Assembly (NCBI GenBank): GCA_037179385.1
Contig: CM074185.1
Location: 9,047,371 to 9,111,370, forward strand
DNA: 64,000 bases
Source: Holothuria scabra
Taxonomy: Eukaryota > Echinodermata > Holothuroidea > Aspidochirotida > Holothuriidae
Direction: 5' to 3'
The position numbers and the translations under genes are program-made. The notes below the pieces were generated by a model. The model was given only the letters and a program-made list of their open reading frames with translations. It did not search any database and had not been told where the DNA came from. Positions 11,750 through 41,758 of the stretch are shown piece by piece (the stretch's first letter is position 1; each line of letters opens with the position of its first letter).

Positions 11750-12519
11750 ATGGGCGTCCGCAGAAATTTTTACAAGGAGGGGGGCAAGGTCATTCATGGA
11801 TGATTGAATTGTGTACACTATCTAAGCGGAGCGCCACCATCAGTTGGCGGGGAGCGTACAAGAAAATTTTGGGCCTTACAAACCCTCCAGATGACCGGAA
11901 ACGACACTTGGCGAGTGTTCTAAGCTGCATGTACCTAGCCCTGAAACAGGAATTTCATGTCTGTAATTTTTAAATTTTTAGAATTTTCAATGTCAAAAAT
12001 TGTTGAAGGGAAATCTGCCTCTCGGTCACGGCCTCGCACGCCTATGCACGATAAAACATACAACTGTCAAACAGCCTATATAGGCCTATATCCGTTACCC
12101 AATTATGAATCATACCCCCCCCCTTCCATATTCGCCTTGTATATCCTAGTTACATCCGCGCGTCGCCACTTGAGATCAGCACAGGACCAAACCAAGATCA
12201 ACGCATTCATCAATAGTCGGATGCCATATGCACGCTACATACCTGACGACTAGTACAATTTTGGCATAGTTTTTAAAACTACAAATTTCCAAAAGATATC
12301 ACGAATGATGGTCCCCAAATTACGATTTCACTATTCAGCATACCATCTTCTGTTTTTCTATTCCTGGTCAAATGTCCGCATATTTCACGAGTAGAAACTG
12401 ACGCTGTGAGTGAAGATATTTTGATGATATATTTTTAATATTTTTTTATTTTAATTTTTAATTAATTTTTCAAGGGGGGGGGGGCAAGTGCCCCCTTGCC
12501 CCCCCTTGCGGACGCCCAA
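11750..12519. mobile_element. 770-bp TIR element with a 10-bp direct repeat at its borders
   Basis: The ends are TGGGCGTCCGCA (11751-11762) and its exact reverse complement TGCGGACGCCCA near 12507-12518. GGGAACCAGC occurs immediately before (11740-11749) and after (12520-12529), so it is a clean target duplication of 9-10 bp. This length would suit Mutator-like elements more than hAT, although the internal G-rich start and C-rich end resemble the hAT relics here. No transposase frame is present, so it is non-autonomous. Confidence 0.75.
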
Positions 12520-12529
12520 GGGAACCAGC

Positions 12530-14754
12530 CAGACTATGACTAAGTGACATGTACACTGACTAACCCTTTTTTAAATGAAGGTATTAAACCATTAATATTG
12601 CGCAATCTCTGTAAATAAAAAAATGCCGACCGTTAATTAACGTGCCATGATAATATAACATGGCAATATCACCTCGGCTGAGGTTGGAAGTTGTACCTAG
12701 TCATAGGCGGGATTACGGGGGGGGGGGGGGGGCACTTGTTCCCCCAACTTTTTTCCAGAACTTAGTTTTTTACGCCTTAGTCTGGTTGCTTTTGCTACAA
12801 AAAAAAAAAAAAAAAAAACAAATTGGAACTGACAGAGCTACGCGAGTGATACTTAATCAAGTTGTGTAATGTTTAAACAGGTCATATACTGCATTGAAAA
12901 TAATAACAGTATTCTTGCAATAAATGTCTCAACGCTGTTACTTTTTCGACACGCTTTGCGTGCACCCGTTTTAACTATGTCAGAATTCAGGGTTACTTCT
13001 TGTTGAACACCTCTCCCATTGTCACCAGTGCCCGGGGCCGTACACAGGTCTACCGTTACTAGTGAAAGGGGGAGGCAGGTAGGTGGTCGTCTTCTGGTCT
13101 CCTTCTTAGACCAAGTGCCCCAAGCTTTCTGGAAGGACGATGATCCTCTTTGACCGTAACATAGAGCTCCACTCTTTTTCGGCTGAAGTGAAAAGAGGCC
13201 CACCCTTTCTCTGATTTCCATTAATTTCTCTATTGAGATGCTCAACAGTCCATTTTTCGGGGTGTTCTGCGCGTCCCATTACAGATAAGGACTCGATAAA
13301 AATCTCATGAAAAGGACTCTATAGGAAACCAACGGTACGTTTTTGCTTAGTACAAATGTCCTCAGGGGTCACCCTTATTTGGCTTTAGTGAAAAGGGACC
13401 ACTCTTTGTCTAATTTGTTTCTTTTTTCAATTTCACTATTAAGAAGAAGTAAAAATTCATTTATTTGTGTTCTGTTAAGTGCCCATCTTATGTAATTTAA
13501 AGTTGAAGATAAAATGCATCATTTTAGAGCCTACAATTTCGTAAATACCAAGGAGCTTCCTGGGGCTTCGCCCCTGAAATCCCTGAAATCCCCACCGGGG
13601 CTTTGCCCCTGGACCACCTTAGGGCCCCTGGACTCCACGCCAGTAGGTGGGGGGCTTGGCTCTCCGGCTGCGCCTTCGGCCTCGTTTGGTAGTCAGCCCG
13701 AATTTGCCCCCCACTTTCAGAGATCAAATCCCGCCCCTGTACCTAGTCAACGTCGATTCGGATGAATCTGAAAGTTTAGTTACGCTGCCAATGAACTCGT
13801 TTGAGGCTATGGCATATAGACCATTTATGTAAAACTAACAACTGAAGGAGGAACCGAGCTGGTAATTTGCATACCTTTCCGAAGTCGAAAAATTGATTTT
13901 TAATGAAGGGTTTTGGCAAGGAAATTCACAAATTTTACTCTCATGCTAAAGTGAAAGGTGGTTGTGCAGGTATACTGAGTTTTGCGTTGCATATACCAAA
14001 GGAAAAGCAAATTGAAGTAACCTTATCTTTTATGTCCATCTTATAAGGTTACATTTTTATGGAAGTGTGAACGAACCAATTATAATGATCAGGCAAAATG
14101 CACAGGGAATTTATAACGTGATGTTATTCAGCCTGGTTGATAACTATACAGTAGGTATGACATGAAACTACGTCATATCATTCTCTTACATTTCAAATCT
14201 TTGTCCGGCGGAATTTCACGCTGAGCTCGAAATGTCGGAACGGCATAGACACAGATGTCGTCATTTTAATGTAGATGTATAATAAGACTGTAAGGTGACG
14301 TTTTATGCCTCTTTTTCTTACCAATTGGATCCACTTTTGACACCTTCGATATGACCTTTTCAGGAGTCGAACTCCAGACCTCTTGGCTTGGCTATAGATG
14401 AGGTTCGCTTCGTGAAATTTGAAGTTCCATATAATGTCACATATTTCAGATGTAGCATTAGTTCCCATACAACATTTCCCATCTCGTTTTAGATTTTATG
14501 TGGGAAATGAAATGCCGAATGTTGATTACTTGGAACTTCACCAAAGCTCCTAACAGAGCCAACAGAACCCCTGGCTCGAGACAGACAATAAACAATAGGC
14601 AACATGTAAATATCGGGGCTACATTAACAAAAAGAGACAGACACATATTGGCAACAGATTGAAGTATAGATAGACGGTCACACGTACAGTCTTAACAGAT
14701 AAACAGTGATCTACAGTGACATGAATGTTACTACTTTAAAAATAGGAATCTAAT
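12530..14754. other. Intergenic; low-complexity and GC-rich hairpin sequence
   Basis: A G-run near 12717-12732 followed by a short C-run marks another decayed element end, and a poly-A run lies near 12799-12818. Between about 13555 and 13745 several short self-complementary motifs (ggggcttcgcccc, ggggctttgcccc) are clustered and lift the GC content well above the surroundings. No coding exon is supported. Confidence 0.4.
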
Positions 14755-14845
14755 GCTGTGGCGGGTGATGCTTTCTGCATAAGTAATGGAGTAGGGGGAA
14801 ACAAAACAGTGCTTCACAGCTGGAAAACATGATACAGTGGACTGG
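14755..14845 (+). mobile_element. SINE body fragment (same family as 22094-22377)
   Basis: The landmarks gtgatgct..gcataagtaatggag, gaaacaaa..cagtg and cacagctgg follow the order of the SINE body at 22240-22310. Only the central part is recognisable. Confidence 0.5.
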
Positions 14846-15275
14846 AACATTCCACTTAATTAAACCAGAAGTGTACGTTTAGGCGAAAACCATATATCAA
14901 CATACAGTCTCAGTATTAGTTAATTTCTCAATATTACCTAGTCAAGGAAAACTTTTTTTTTCTCTCCTCAAACTTGCCAAAGCTCACTAACATTTCACTT
15001 GAACATTTAAATATGAATGAAATTTCCCAGCATCACCAGGTTGCACACGTTACCGCATGCCTAACTTGAAGTTTGAAAATATGATACTAGTAATCAATCA
15101 ATGAAATGCCGATGTATACATCTATTTCCAAGACATCTACACGTAGATCTACACAACTAAGTATTATTTGCTGGTAACTTCTGTGTCTTTACCTCTATTA
15201 CGCTAGGTAGTAATTTTTAATGAGAGTGAATATTTTCATTAAGCGGAAGATAGGATATGTTTGTCTCATTTAAAG

Positions 15276-15712
15276 CAGTGTTTCCATTTAGGCGTTTTAC
15301 CGCCAAAACGTAGAATTTGGCGTTTTTTGGAACTGCTTGGGGGAAAGATTTTTAAATGGGACGCCAAACCGGGATTTGGCGTTTTTCTGGCTTTTCCCCA
15401 AAGTAGCCTTTTACAGCAACATTTCCTCCGTATAACTCAATTTCAATGAGAAATTAGACAAATTAAAATTGTTATGAGGCTCACAATGCATAATTTGGGC
15501 CAAATTTGCACTGAGTTACACAAGCATTTAAAGTGCACCGTGGGAAAAATACAACGAAACATACAATGAAATAAGTAAGCACACGACGTCTCATGCCCTT
15601 TTGAGTGATAAATGTGTTACCATACGCTGATGGCTTTTTCAAATTTGGCGTTGTTCAGTCCATTTAAAGCCAGATTTGGCTGTTTGTGACTATGGAAAAC
15701 TTGACAGCCATG
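15276..15712. mobile_element. hAT-like element with perfect 8-bp duplication, upstream of the complete glucosidase gene
   Basis: ATTTAAAG occurs at 15268-15275 and again at 15713-15720. The element between starts CAGTGTTTCCATTTAGG and its reversed end reads CATGGCTGTCAAGTTTTCCAT, so the ends are imperfect inverted repeats. The interior repeats the phrase tttggcg several times, partly inverted. No transposase is encoded. It ends about 280 bases upstream of the glucosidase start codon and could have brought sequence into the promoter region. Confidence 0.6.
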
Positions 15713-15720
15713 ATTTAAAG

Positions 15721-32964
<17,244 letters not shown>

Positions 32965-34110
32965 AATGACTTTGATTCAAACATAAAACATTAGTAGTGT
33001 CTGTAAGGCATGGAAGTCTACATCAAGGCAGACGAATTTACCTACATAAGTTTTACAAGAAATGTAAACATTCCTTATTCGTTTGTGTCAGAATCCACGC
33101 ATTAGAAAATATTGTTTCAATAGACCGTATGCATATGATGTCATAGAGCAAAAAGACACTCTCCTTTGGGGGCAAAACGAACCAACACAGACAAATCCAG
33201 GCAGTTGACTTTTCAACCAGTCGAATACGCCCATTTTCTACTACCCGTGCGTATGTCCACGTGTTCCATTGCTTTTGTCCCAAGGAATGACTTCAGTGTG
33301 TCGTCAACGCATTAGTTGTATGTTAGAAACTTTACCGATATATTAAGAAATACATGATTGGCACACTCATGTGTTTTATTCAACTATGCAAGACGAGCAT
33401 TGCTGGAAATGTCACGCTTTCAACATTTTGCACATCTTTCCCAGTTTTTCGCTAATTATCGAAAATTGTGGTAAGACTTCAAAAATTCGTGATAGTTTAT
33501 TTCAAGAAATAAATTAAGGTAACATATTGAAAAATGACAATGTTCTTCAATGTAAATACAAATCAGTCAAACAGTGCTTGAATCGACTAACCAAGATATT
33601 CAACAACATTGACTAATATTTGAATATTATATGACCTAGTCGAATTTTAGTTTCTGAGTTTTGACTAATATTCTTTAGTCAATTACTAAGAAATACGTCA
33701 GATTTAATCGTAAACTAGTCAAATACGAGTGACTAACGTACATAGTTGTACAATTCAGACACCACTTGACTAACCTGTGTTTACAGTGTTGCTGTTTTCT
33801 TAGGAGAGACAATTTTTCGTTTTTGCAAGCATTTTCAATTTCCACGTGTGTTTCCTCAATCGGATAACATGAGCACAGGTGGTCGAAAGAGTCTAAGAAC
33901 CTCTACCATGGTCCATATCAACTTACCAATTCCAGCCGAATGGTAAATTTATTCATTTACCATAAAGATATGCAGAGTCGTGTATAAAATATAACACGAA
34001 TGATAAAAACTATTCAGGATGCCTTTCGAATTCTTTTGGCTCTTTAATTAGTCACAATTTTTTTATTGGGCTACTTTTTAAGTAATAACTTTCATCTTGC
34101 TTTGATGAAG
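32965..34110. other. Intergenic; 3' flank of the complete glucosidase gene
   Basis: A possible AATAAA lies at 33508-33513, about 540 bases after the stop; it is the first canonical signal I found. Between 33540 and 33780 the phrase ttgactaa/ttagtcaa recurs in both orientations. No gene is seen. Confidence 0.4.
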
Positions 34111-34117
34111 TGGCAGT

Positions 34118-34294
34118 CAGGACCGGACTGATCCAGATACTCTAAAAAGGGCGAGGGGAGGGGTGACTTCCGAGAAAGCAGGGAACTGAGGGAGTTACAC
34201 TGCTAATTTTCTGTACGTTTTATCGTTGATCTGGGGAAAAAGGGAGAGAGAGGGCTGATGCCGTTAACCCCCCCCCCCTCCTTGGATCCGCGTC
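34118..34294. mobile_element. Short TIR element relic
   Basis: TGGCAGT occurs at 34111-34117 and at 34295-34301. The element between has inverted ends of the type ggactgatccag / ttggatccgcgtc and a G-rich then C-rich interior. It is a decayed non-autonomous DNA transposon. The class is uncertain. Confidence 0.45.
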
Positions 34295-34301
34295 TGGCAG
34301 T

Positions 34302-35489
34302 TGAACCTGATATTGTAGAAGTCAAACTGGTTCTTAATCACTTTCCACTTCGGATGCCTTTATCAGTAACTGGAGGAACGAGGAAATACTGGAGAAAGTC
34401 ATGCAGGTAGTGAATGCATAAACCACTCTTAAAATAGGATTTGTTTTATCAACACTGCGCAACCAATGGGTTAGCCTACTGGGTAACTATATGTCCGAAT
34501 CAAATTGGGTAAAACGGGCCGATCAGGTTGGTATCTTAAAAGCAACTTCAACCGATTGTTTCAAAGACAAACCGATGGGTACGTTTTAGCCTGTTTTGGT
34601 CGGACTCATATAGTAACCCAATGTTGGTGAAATGCTTGCTCAATTTGTTAAGAGTAAAGTATTTGTATGATACTTTCAATTTGGCCACTTTCGGACTACC
34701 TTCTTGTGCAAGTCAAGGCAAGTAGGAGCTATAGTTCACACACGTATGCTTCAAAGAGAATTATTTCGTTGTGAATGCTATATGTTTGAATAGACCTATT
34801 TTAGAGAGAAAATGGGAAAGCATGTTGAAAAACTTAATGAGAGGTTTGGAAAGTTATGACTTAAGTCGCGCTAAGACTCAGTGTAGGCCTATCTCCTTGC
34901 TTCAAGGCGCGCCTTCAGGCCATTTTCGCCCGTCTGACCGAAGTTCCCATCTCTTCCATCGGTAATGCTCCTATCAATAGACGAGTTCAAAGTTTATATC
35001 TGTGTTAGTCTTGTTTCAAGACTCTGGTTGATTTGCGTCCACCACAAATCGGCTTGGAAGCCTACAGAGCCGTTTTATGCCTACTTAGCACTACGCCCTC
35101 TACCTGCTTATCTTTTGAACGCTCCAAACCACGCGTTAGTAACCTTTCTGTTCAGGTCAACTGGTAACAATTCCTGCTCCGGTCGCGCATAGCATACTGT
35201 TTAACGCGTGTTTACATCCCGTCATCAGCTTTAATGCACGTAAAAGTGTTACTCGTTGACCTTTGACCTTCACCTTTGACAAAAACTGTTCCTTGAAAAA
35301 AAATTCGAACTTGTCTATTTTTAGACGCACCCAAACGCCGTCCATGGGCTAGGTAGGTCATTGTACTTAAAGAGTTCATGCGCATTGGCACACGCCGCTA
35401 TCATGCTATTCACAACATTTCATAGACTTTGACGCACGGTTCCTGTTGAATATGACGGGCCTATTTAGGTTGCTTTCTAACATTTTTAA
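34302..35489. other. Intergenic; nothing recognised
   Basis: No coding frame with splice sites and no repeat relationship was noticed. Confidence 0.3.
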
Positions 35490-35627
35490 CAGTGATACAA
35501 CCCTGTGTGACACAATGTCACACCCCTGTGCCTCACAGTGGCACACCCCTGTGTGGTACAGTGACACACCCCTGTGTGGCACAGTTACACACCCTTGTGT
35601 GGTACAGTGACGCACCTGTGTGGCACA
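35490..35627. repeat. Minisatellite, ~25-bp unit, about 5 copies
   Basis: The unit is of the form cacacccctgtgtggyacagtga, repeated head to tail with variation. It is partly self-complementary (cacaccc / ctgtgtg). The open frames across it on both strands reflect the repeat. Confidence 0.85.
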
Positions 35628-37554
35628 AGTCTGACAAGCATAACGCATATTTGAATGAAAACTGTCTGCGAGTCAGATTTTTTACTTTGCTTCAATTAAA
35701 AATGCATAAATCAAAATGGTAAAGCCAAAAAGCCAAAATTGTAATATGACTATCTCAGTGCGATGAAGGCACTCTCTTTCGGTAAAGTACGATCGATGCC
35801 CTGAATCCTTTTTAAATTTGTAGTGTCATATTGTGCAGTCGTGCTCTGCTGCATCTCGTAACTGTATCCTAATAAATGTTGTGCAGTCATGATTTGCTGA
35901 CTCTTGTATCTTATCTCAAGTTACCATGAATATGCTGTATACCGTCAAGTCTAGCTTTCAGCGTTCATTTCCCTCCCGGAACATTTAACTGGTATCGAAC
36001 ATCAACACTGAATTTATATAACCTTCATGTATATACGTTCTCAGTTAGCACTGACGAGTAGGGGCCTAAGGAGACTGTACCTTTCCACATGGAGACACTA
36101 CTGAGCGTGGGGTATACTTGCAGTTTTAAGTGACAGGAACTAATCATTACAGTTGATAAATTTCATTTATACAGTAGGTACATCCAGGCCCGTGATACAA
36201 ACAAGGTGCTGCCACCTGCTTTTATACGCAAACAAGACCTAGTAAGTGAAATGTAATTTTAAATAATTGTAATATTCTGCCCCTGTAAAGCCTTGTGCCG
36301 ACAAGGTGTAAAAGCACTTTTGTTTCATCGTGTTTCTATACACCGGCTTTGACCATCTCAAAAGTTTATATTATGATTTTCTGAGTTATTGCGGATAGTT
36401 TATACAGTCGCTTTTTTTCTAACACTTTGGTATATGCATGAGACTTTATGTTTAAAAGTTACAGTCCTCTTGATCTCGATTTAGCTTGAAATATTTATAA
36501 CAACTCTTTTCACGTGAGGACCAAAGACAAAAATACGGTAGGTGCGAGGAACGGAATTTCGATAGGGTGTCCTTTTTGTATTTACATTATTGCTTAAAAA
36601 TATAATAACAATGTTTGATTTTATAAGGAGACTCTAACAAACAACAAAATCATGCAATCAAGATGCTTCCAAGATTAAGCATGTTGCTATATCGACAAAT
36701 GTTAATTTTGGCGACGGACGGATTGAACAAAAGTTGGTTCCCATAAATATCAGACATTTTGCATATGTTTATCAAAGTCTGAAGGGCTTGAAATAAGTTT
36801 ACAACATGGATACCAATTACTTTTGTGATATTGAGGTAAAGGTGTTTAAAATATCTCACTGCTAACTTAGGGTATAATGCATTTTTCCAAAAAACGAAAG
36901 CACGAAGGAAGTAGTTTTTGTCCATGCTAATGAAATGGGGATTTGCAGTTAGAAGTCTTCATTTTTATTTCAAAGCTACCATTTCTCTTTAAAAAAAGAT
37001 CAGAGATATGTTTTCAATCCCCTGCTGAAGCGACAGGTGGTTGGGAGGGGCATTGGAGACTTTACACACACAATAGCTCAGTTAAATCCCACAGTTATAC
37101 TATAGGTGAGAGTTGTTCCAACCGATTTTGAAAATTAACCGATAATGAGGAAGCGATCGGTTATATTAAAGAAGGAAAGAAAAAAATGATAATGTTAAAA
37201 CAACCACCAATAATGTAAAAAAAAACCGAATCAAAAGTGACTTCAAATACTTTTTACACGATAAATGATAAGTGAAAAGCTTCGCACTCACAATGGTTCT
37301 GAGAATATTTATGGTTCCCCTATAAAGAAATTCTAGCTACGCTACTGGTTACAATTCATGTGATTCTTGCTTCGCGCGTCGTTATTTACTCCGGTGAAAA
37401 TGGATTATTTCTTAGGCAGACCGTTCTCTGACCTCTCGAAATCACCTAGATCTCGTGGTTGCATGTAGAATTTTGGAATAACCATAAGTGGCATTCATGG
37501 TAGTATTAATATACGTTCATGTAAATGGCTGTAAAAGACTCTTTCTCGGAGGGG
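35628..37554. other. Intergenic; one transposon end
   Basis: The only recognised feature is the text ctagctacgctactg at about 37325-37345, an hAT-type right end without a partner found. A minus-strand frame at 36650-36925 (91 codons) was not recognised. Confidence 0.3.
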
Positions 37555-37680
37555 TGACCTTTTGCCCTACTTCAGATCCCCAACCAGGGCATACTCACTG
37601 CCCGAATGCGGCACCGAAATCTGCCCGATTCAGCAAGGTTTTGGACAATGAGCAGCTGCAACCCCTTCTGTCGCTCCCGT
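37555..37680. repeat. Dispersed repeat, copy 2
   Basis: It is similar to 27925-28050 in the same orientation. Shared phrases include agggcat, ctgcccga, gcaccgaaatctgcccgatt, agcaagg and gagcagctgca. Confidence 0.5.
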
Positions 37681-39388
37681 ACGGCTATATACATTTATGA
37701 ATAATTGAGTTAAACGATTTATCATCTATTGGAAGTTAAAAACGAGTTATTTTAGGGGTTGTTCCTTTTTGTCAGATGTACAGATTAATGAAGACCTTAG
37801 GCGCGCGGCGACTTCCGACTCCATTAGATAGCGAATATTGTTGCGATTTTCTTTTTAACACTGGAAAGTCTTTCAAAGCAACAATATTTCCTATTAATAT
37901 CGTCCGATGGGCGTTGTTTGAAGTCTCCCGAAATCGTACTCTTTTTTACTGGGAAGACAGGGTTTGATGATGAATTTTGTCCTATCTTTGATCTCTGGCT
38001 GAATGTCGTTGACGTTTTTTCAGCAATACAATCCCCTACAAACACAGTACATCCAAATCGTTTCAAAAACGTCCACAAAGTTTTGGAAACACCATGTTGC
38101 CTCGTCATGACGTGTCGACGTTGGCCCATTTTTGAGATCATATCTCTCGTATCTATCGTTTGTGAAAGTGATTGCGGTCGTCCCCTCTCGGCCTCCCTAA
38201 GAGTACTAACTGACAAGAGGCCAATTTCTAACACATGCCCTGCACAAAATTTTAGCCAGTATGAAATCAAAAGCTTGGTCCAAAATGGTTAAGTCTCCTA
38301 CGGTCAGTCGTTAACCTGTTCACATCAAGTGTGCCAAAAACGGCGACAAAATTTTTGCACTTTAACAGGGATTTCTCTCTCGTATTTCCTGAAGACTAAA
38401 CGGACAGCGGCACTTTTCACTTCGAATTAATGTCATTTTATCTTCTTTTCTATAATATCAGGGTTGGCGTAACAAAATGATTGCATGTCGTCGTTCTGAT
38501 ATATATTTTCTACTTTCAGAGTAGCAAAGCGACAATAAGAGATAATCAGTTGCCTACTTAGCAGCCTTGCTTCTAGACACAAAGGACTGTCAGTTATAGT
38601 TTTCTGGTATGCATTGTTTTGTTAATGACATCTAATTACTGTGGACAAAATGATACACACTAAAAATCTATCCCACAGTAAGTTTCAGCAAAAATATTAA
38701 TGTGAAAGAGGAAAGAACGGGGAAACTTCAGTTCAAATGGAACATGTGCTTCTCGAGATATCAGAGGATAAAGTCAATAGATTTGCATTCAAAAGTGAAG
38801 ATGAGTATCACTTCCTCAAATTAACAACAAATACTTTGTTCCCTTTTGTTTTTCAGAGTGTTGTGATGAATTTGAAGTTAACATGAGTAGATCTTCTATG
38901 TAGGAAATGCAAAATTTTAAGTTCTCATGTCACATATGTAATCATATTCTGATTATATGGGATTTATTGAGGAAAAACTTGGCTGCAGATTTTAAAGTAA
39001 AACGAAACATCGTCCATTAATATGAAGATATGACGTCATAAATGCTTGCTTCAAGTTCCCTTTTTGTTGAAAATTGTGAGAGCTTTATTTTCTCATATCT
39101 TGAGAACCACACATCGCACGTAAATGCAAATTTCCCCTCTAATATATCAAAGCTAGATGTGACCCTAAACCCTACGTTTTGCTTCACTGAAGGAGCATGA
39201 AAAAGAGGGGGGGGGGGGGACACAAATTTTCCCCCGATTGTAAAGTGAAGGCGGTCGTTCTCCCTCGCCCTTTGTTCGTGTCCTATGTCATCAGACATTG
39301 ATTGAACTGTAAGTGCAACTACTACCATTTGAAACATAAAATTAAAGTGAGGGACAAGAAAAGGAAGGAAAATGTTTCTTTTTTTCAG
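37681..39388. other. Intergenic; long frames on both strands, not assigned
   Basis: From 37824 to 38292 both strands are open for 124-148 codons. Neither translation resembles a family I know. From 38740 to 39140 phrases such as ctcgagatatca and catatcttgagaac recall the inverted repeat at 815-1316. A G-run lies near 39208-39220. Confidence 0.35.
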
Positions 39389-39576
39389 ATCATCCCATTT
39401 TCAATATACTACCAAAGCCAGAACACGTTTTATGTGACATGGAGGTATTTAGAAGGTTACCACTGATGGTAGAAACCGGTGTTTTGTCGTCAGGGTGTGC
39501 AAGTTCGCTGATCTTCCATCTACCTTTTCCTAAATTGACAAGACGTTTCGGAAGTGAAGCTCTTTCGAATGATACG
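39389..39576 (+). CDS. Unassigned candidate exon
   Basis: A strong polypyrimidine acceptor (gtttctttttttcag) is followed by 62 open codons entered in phase 2, ending before a gttagt donor-like site in phase 0. The translation reads HPIFNILPKPEHVLCDMEVF then FHLPFPKLTRRFG, a composition plausible for a real protein. I do not recognise it. It may be an exon of an unrecognised gene, a transposon fragment or chance. It ends in the phase that the NAT-like exon needs, but it does not resemble a NAT N-terminus. Confidence 0.25.
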
Positions 39577-40336
39577 GTTAGTACTTTTGTTCAAATTTTC
39601 ATGAGGTTAGGATTTTGTTGGTTAGGTATTCGTATAACTTAGTGATAACCACCTTTTTAAAAATCGTGTACTGTACCCTGAGATGGCTCTCTCTACGGCG
39701 ACCGGGACAATTCTTGCTTGTAGAATTGAGCATTTTTGCCATCTGTTTCAATCCATCTAGAACGGAAACTGACAAATCTATTGTTTTGGGGCCTGGTAGC
39801 TACGACAATGATAACTTTTCAGACATACAGCGATCCATCGAGAGCATAACTTCCAGTGTCGGGGCCAGATATCAAATGGGGGGGGGGGTACGAGTTAGGG
39901 GCAAAGGAAAATGTTTGGGGCAAAAATTTTAAGGAGTGAAATCGAACGAAAAGCCTGTCTCTTACGGGTGGGATCAAAGAGGAGAAACCAGTGAAGCTCG
40001 AGGTTTCACTATATCTCTAAATGAAAATTTAACTTTTAGGAGAGGTATTTTATTTACTTCTTCTATTGACCTAACTCTTTACTGACCTAGCTTGAGGAGG
40101 GGATAACGTGAAGAAGAGGTGGTAAGGGAAAATACCGCTCATACCGCCGCCACAGACAACTTCTGACTTCCGAGGGGTAACGTTTATGACTTCCATATGA
40201 TCCAGTCGGAGAATGTTACCTAGCTATGTGAGGTTCAACGGCACACCAACACGAACATAGGTAACAGATGAAGTTTAACAACGGCTTCAAACACGGTTCA
40301 AGTTCGATTTCAAATGCTCCTTTCAACCGCCTCTTA
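39577..40336. other. Intergenic; nothing recognised
   Basis: A G-run near 39879-39888 is flanked by decayed element-like text (gcaaaggaaaatg). No exon is supported. Confidence 0.3.
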
Positions 40337-41161
40337 CACTCTAAAAAATGATTACCCAACCTGGGCAAAAAATCACCCAACCGTTGGTTCCGTATGCCTC
40401 CTGACCGGAATTGGGTAAAAAATGCTCAACTCAGTTGTTTAAGTGTTTTACTCATTATTTGGGCAAAAGAAATTACCCAACCATTTCACCCAACTAATTT
40501 TGCCCAACAAATGGGTAAAATTGGTACCAACACGTTTGTCCAACATCTACTGTTGGGTGCTTGTTTGGGTTTCAGTATAACCTGATATATTATTACATGA
40601 TTTGGATAAGACGGAGATTTAACAAAACACCATAGCACATACACAGTTTGTCCTCCAAGAGTGGTTGGGGGCACCAGCGACGATACACTTGGTAAGTAAA
40701 CAGCGAAGTGTGTAGTTTAAAGTAACAAACTCAATCGTGAACTTTGCATTTCTTCTCCCATTGATTACGTAGCGATGGAAACTTTTTTTTATATGCGACC
40801 ATTGCTCTTTAAGTACTTTCGTCCAGATTTTCACTGCTATTCTACCGTCAGCTTTTTATTTACCAAATGCAGCCTCATTCAACCATGAGATCTTATTATC
40901 AACCACTTATATTACAATAATTATCTGTAAAACTTAACTGATCTTTAACTAATCATCTAATTGGTCAATTACATTTTACCCAACTGTTGGGTAGGCCTAC
41001 TTTAAAACTTGCCCAACGCCTTTTACCAACACCTGAATTTTACCCAACCTTAATTTGCCCAACAATATGGGTCCAGTTGTTTACCCATTTGTTGGGCAAT
41101 AATTTGCCCATGCTGGGCTTTTTGTATTTTGCCCAACGCTTTTTACCCAACAGTTTGAGTG
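40337..41161. mobile_element. 825-bp foldback-type element rich in TTGGGTAAAA/ACCCAAC motifs
   Basis: TA borders both ends (40335-40336 and 41162-41163). The left end is cactctaaaaaatg and the reversed right end is cactcaaactg. Both end regions (about 220 and 190 bp) are crowded with ttgggtaaaa, acccaac, gcccaac and ttgggca in both orientations, and the middle is ordinary sequence. TA borders would suit a Tc1/mariner-like mobiliser, but the class is inference. Confidence 0.65.
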
Positions 41162-41758
41162 TACGACAGGCGGAATACAGTATATACAGTATTTCCCGCA
41201 GGCGTCCAGGCGGAGGAACGTTGACATAAATGATATCCTCTACTGGTAGGATAACATGTCACGATTAACTGATATTCATGCCTAGCTAAGGATCTAATTG
41301 GTAGACGTCATGCTGCTCTACATCATACAAATAAGCGAGTTCGGTAATTCTTGTTGGCTGCTATATAAATGCGTACATTCTCCAAATTGTCGAGATAAAC
41401 AAACCAATCCCGCACCTACAACGTCAACGTGTGTTCCAAAATTTGAGTTAACGTGAAAATTTGTGGACATCATTCCTTCTTAAACCAACCATGACATGAG
41501 AAGAATCACAAGTGTGCTTCTATCAAGTGGAATTCGTCCAAAATAGACTTTTTCTAAGTTTCCTTTTGGTGTAAAAAAATGCATTCTAATCTACCGTTAC
41601 GTAGGTCTGAGACCCTATTTTCTTTCGGGTTAGCTATTCAGATTAAGCCTGGTGTTGAATTCACGTACTGCACGAGAGCAAGGGAACCCGAACACTATAT
41701 ATGTATTGAGGTCTATTTGTGTAGGTCGGTATCACGTCGTGCCCCTCAATTCCACGCG
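41162..41758. other. Intergenic; nothing recognised
   Basis: No exon or repeat relation was noticed before the hAT copy that begins at 41759. Confidence 0.3.

Noticed and set aside
14335..14400. Possible tRNA gene or SINE head on the minus strand (perfect B-box-like ggagttcgactcc)
   Set aside because: No A box at the right distance and no cloverleaf could be drawn.
37824..38292. Long frames on both strands
   Set aside because: Neither translation resembles a known family and there is no splice-site support. It could be a transposon fragment but cannot be shown.
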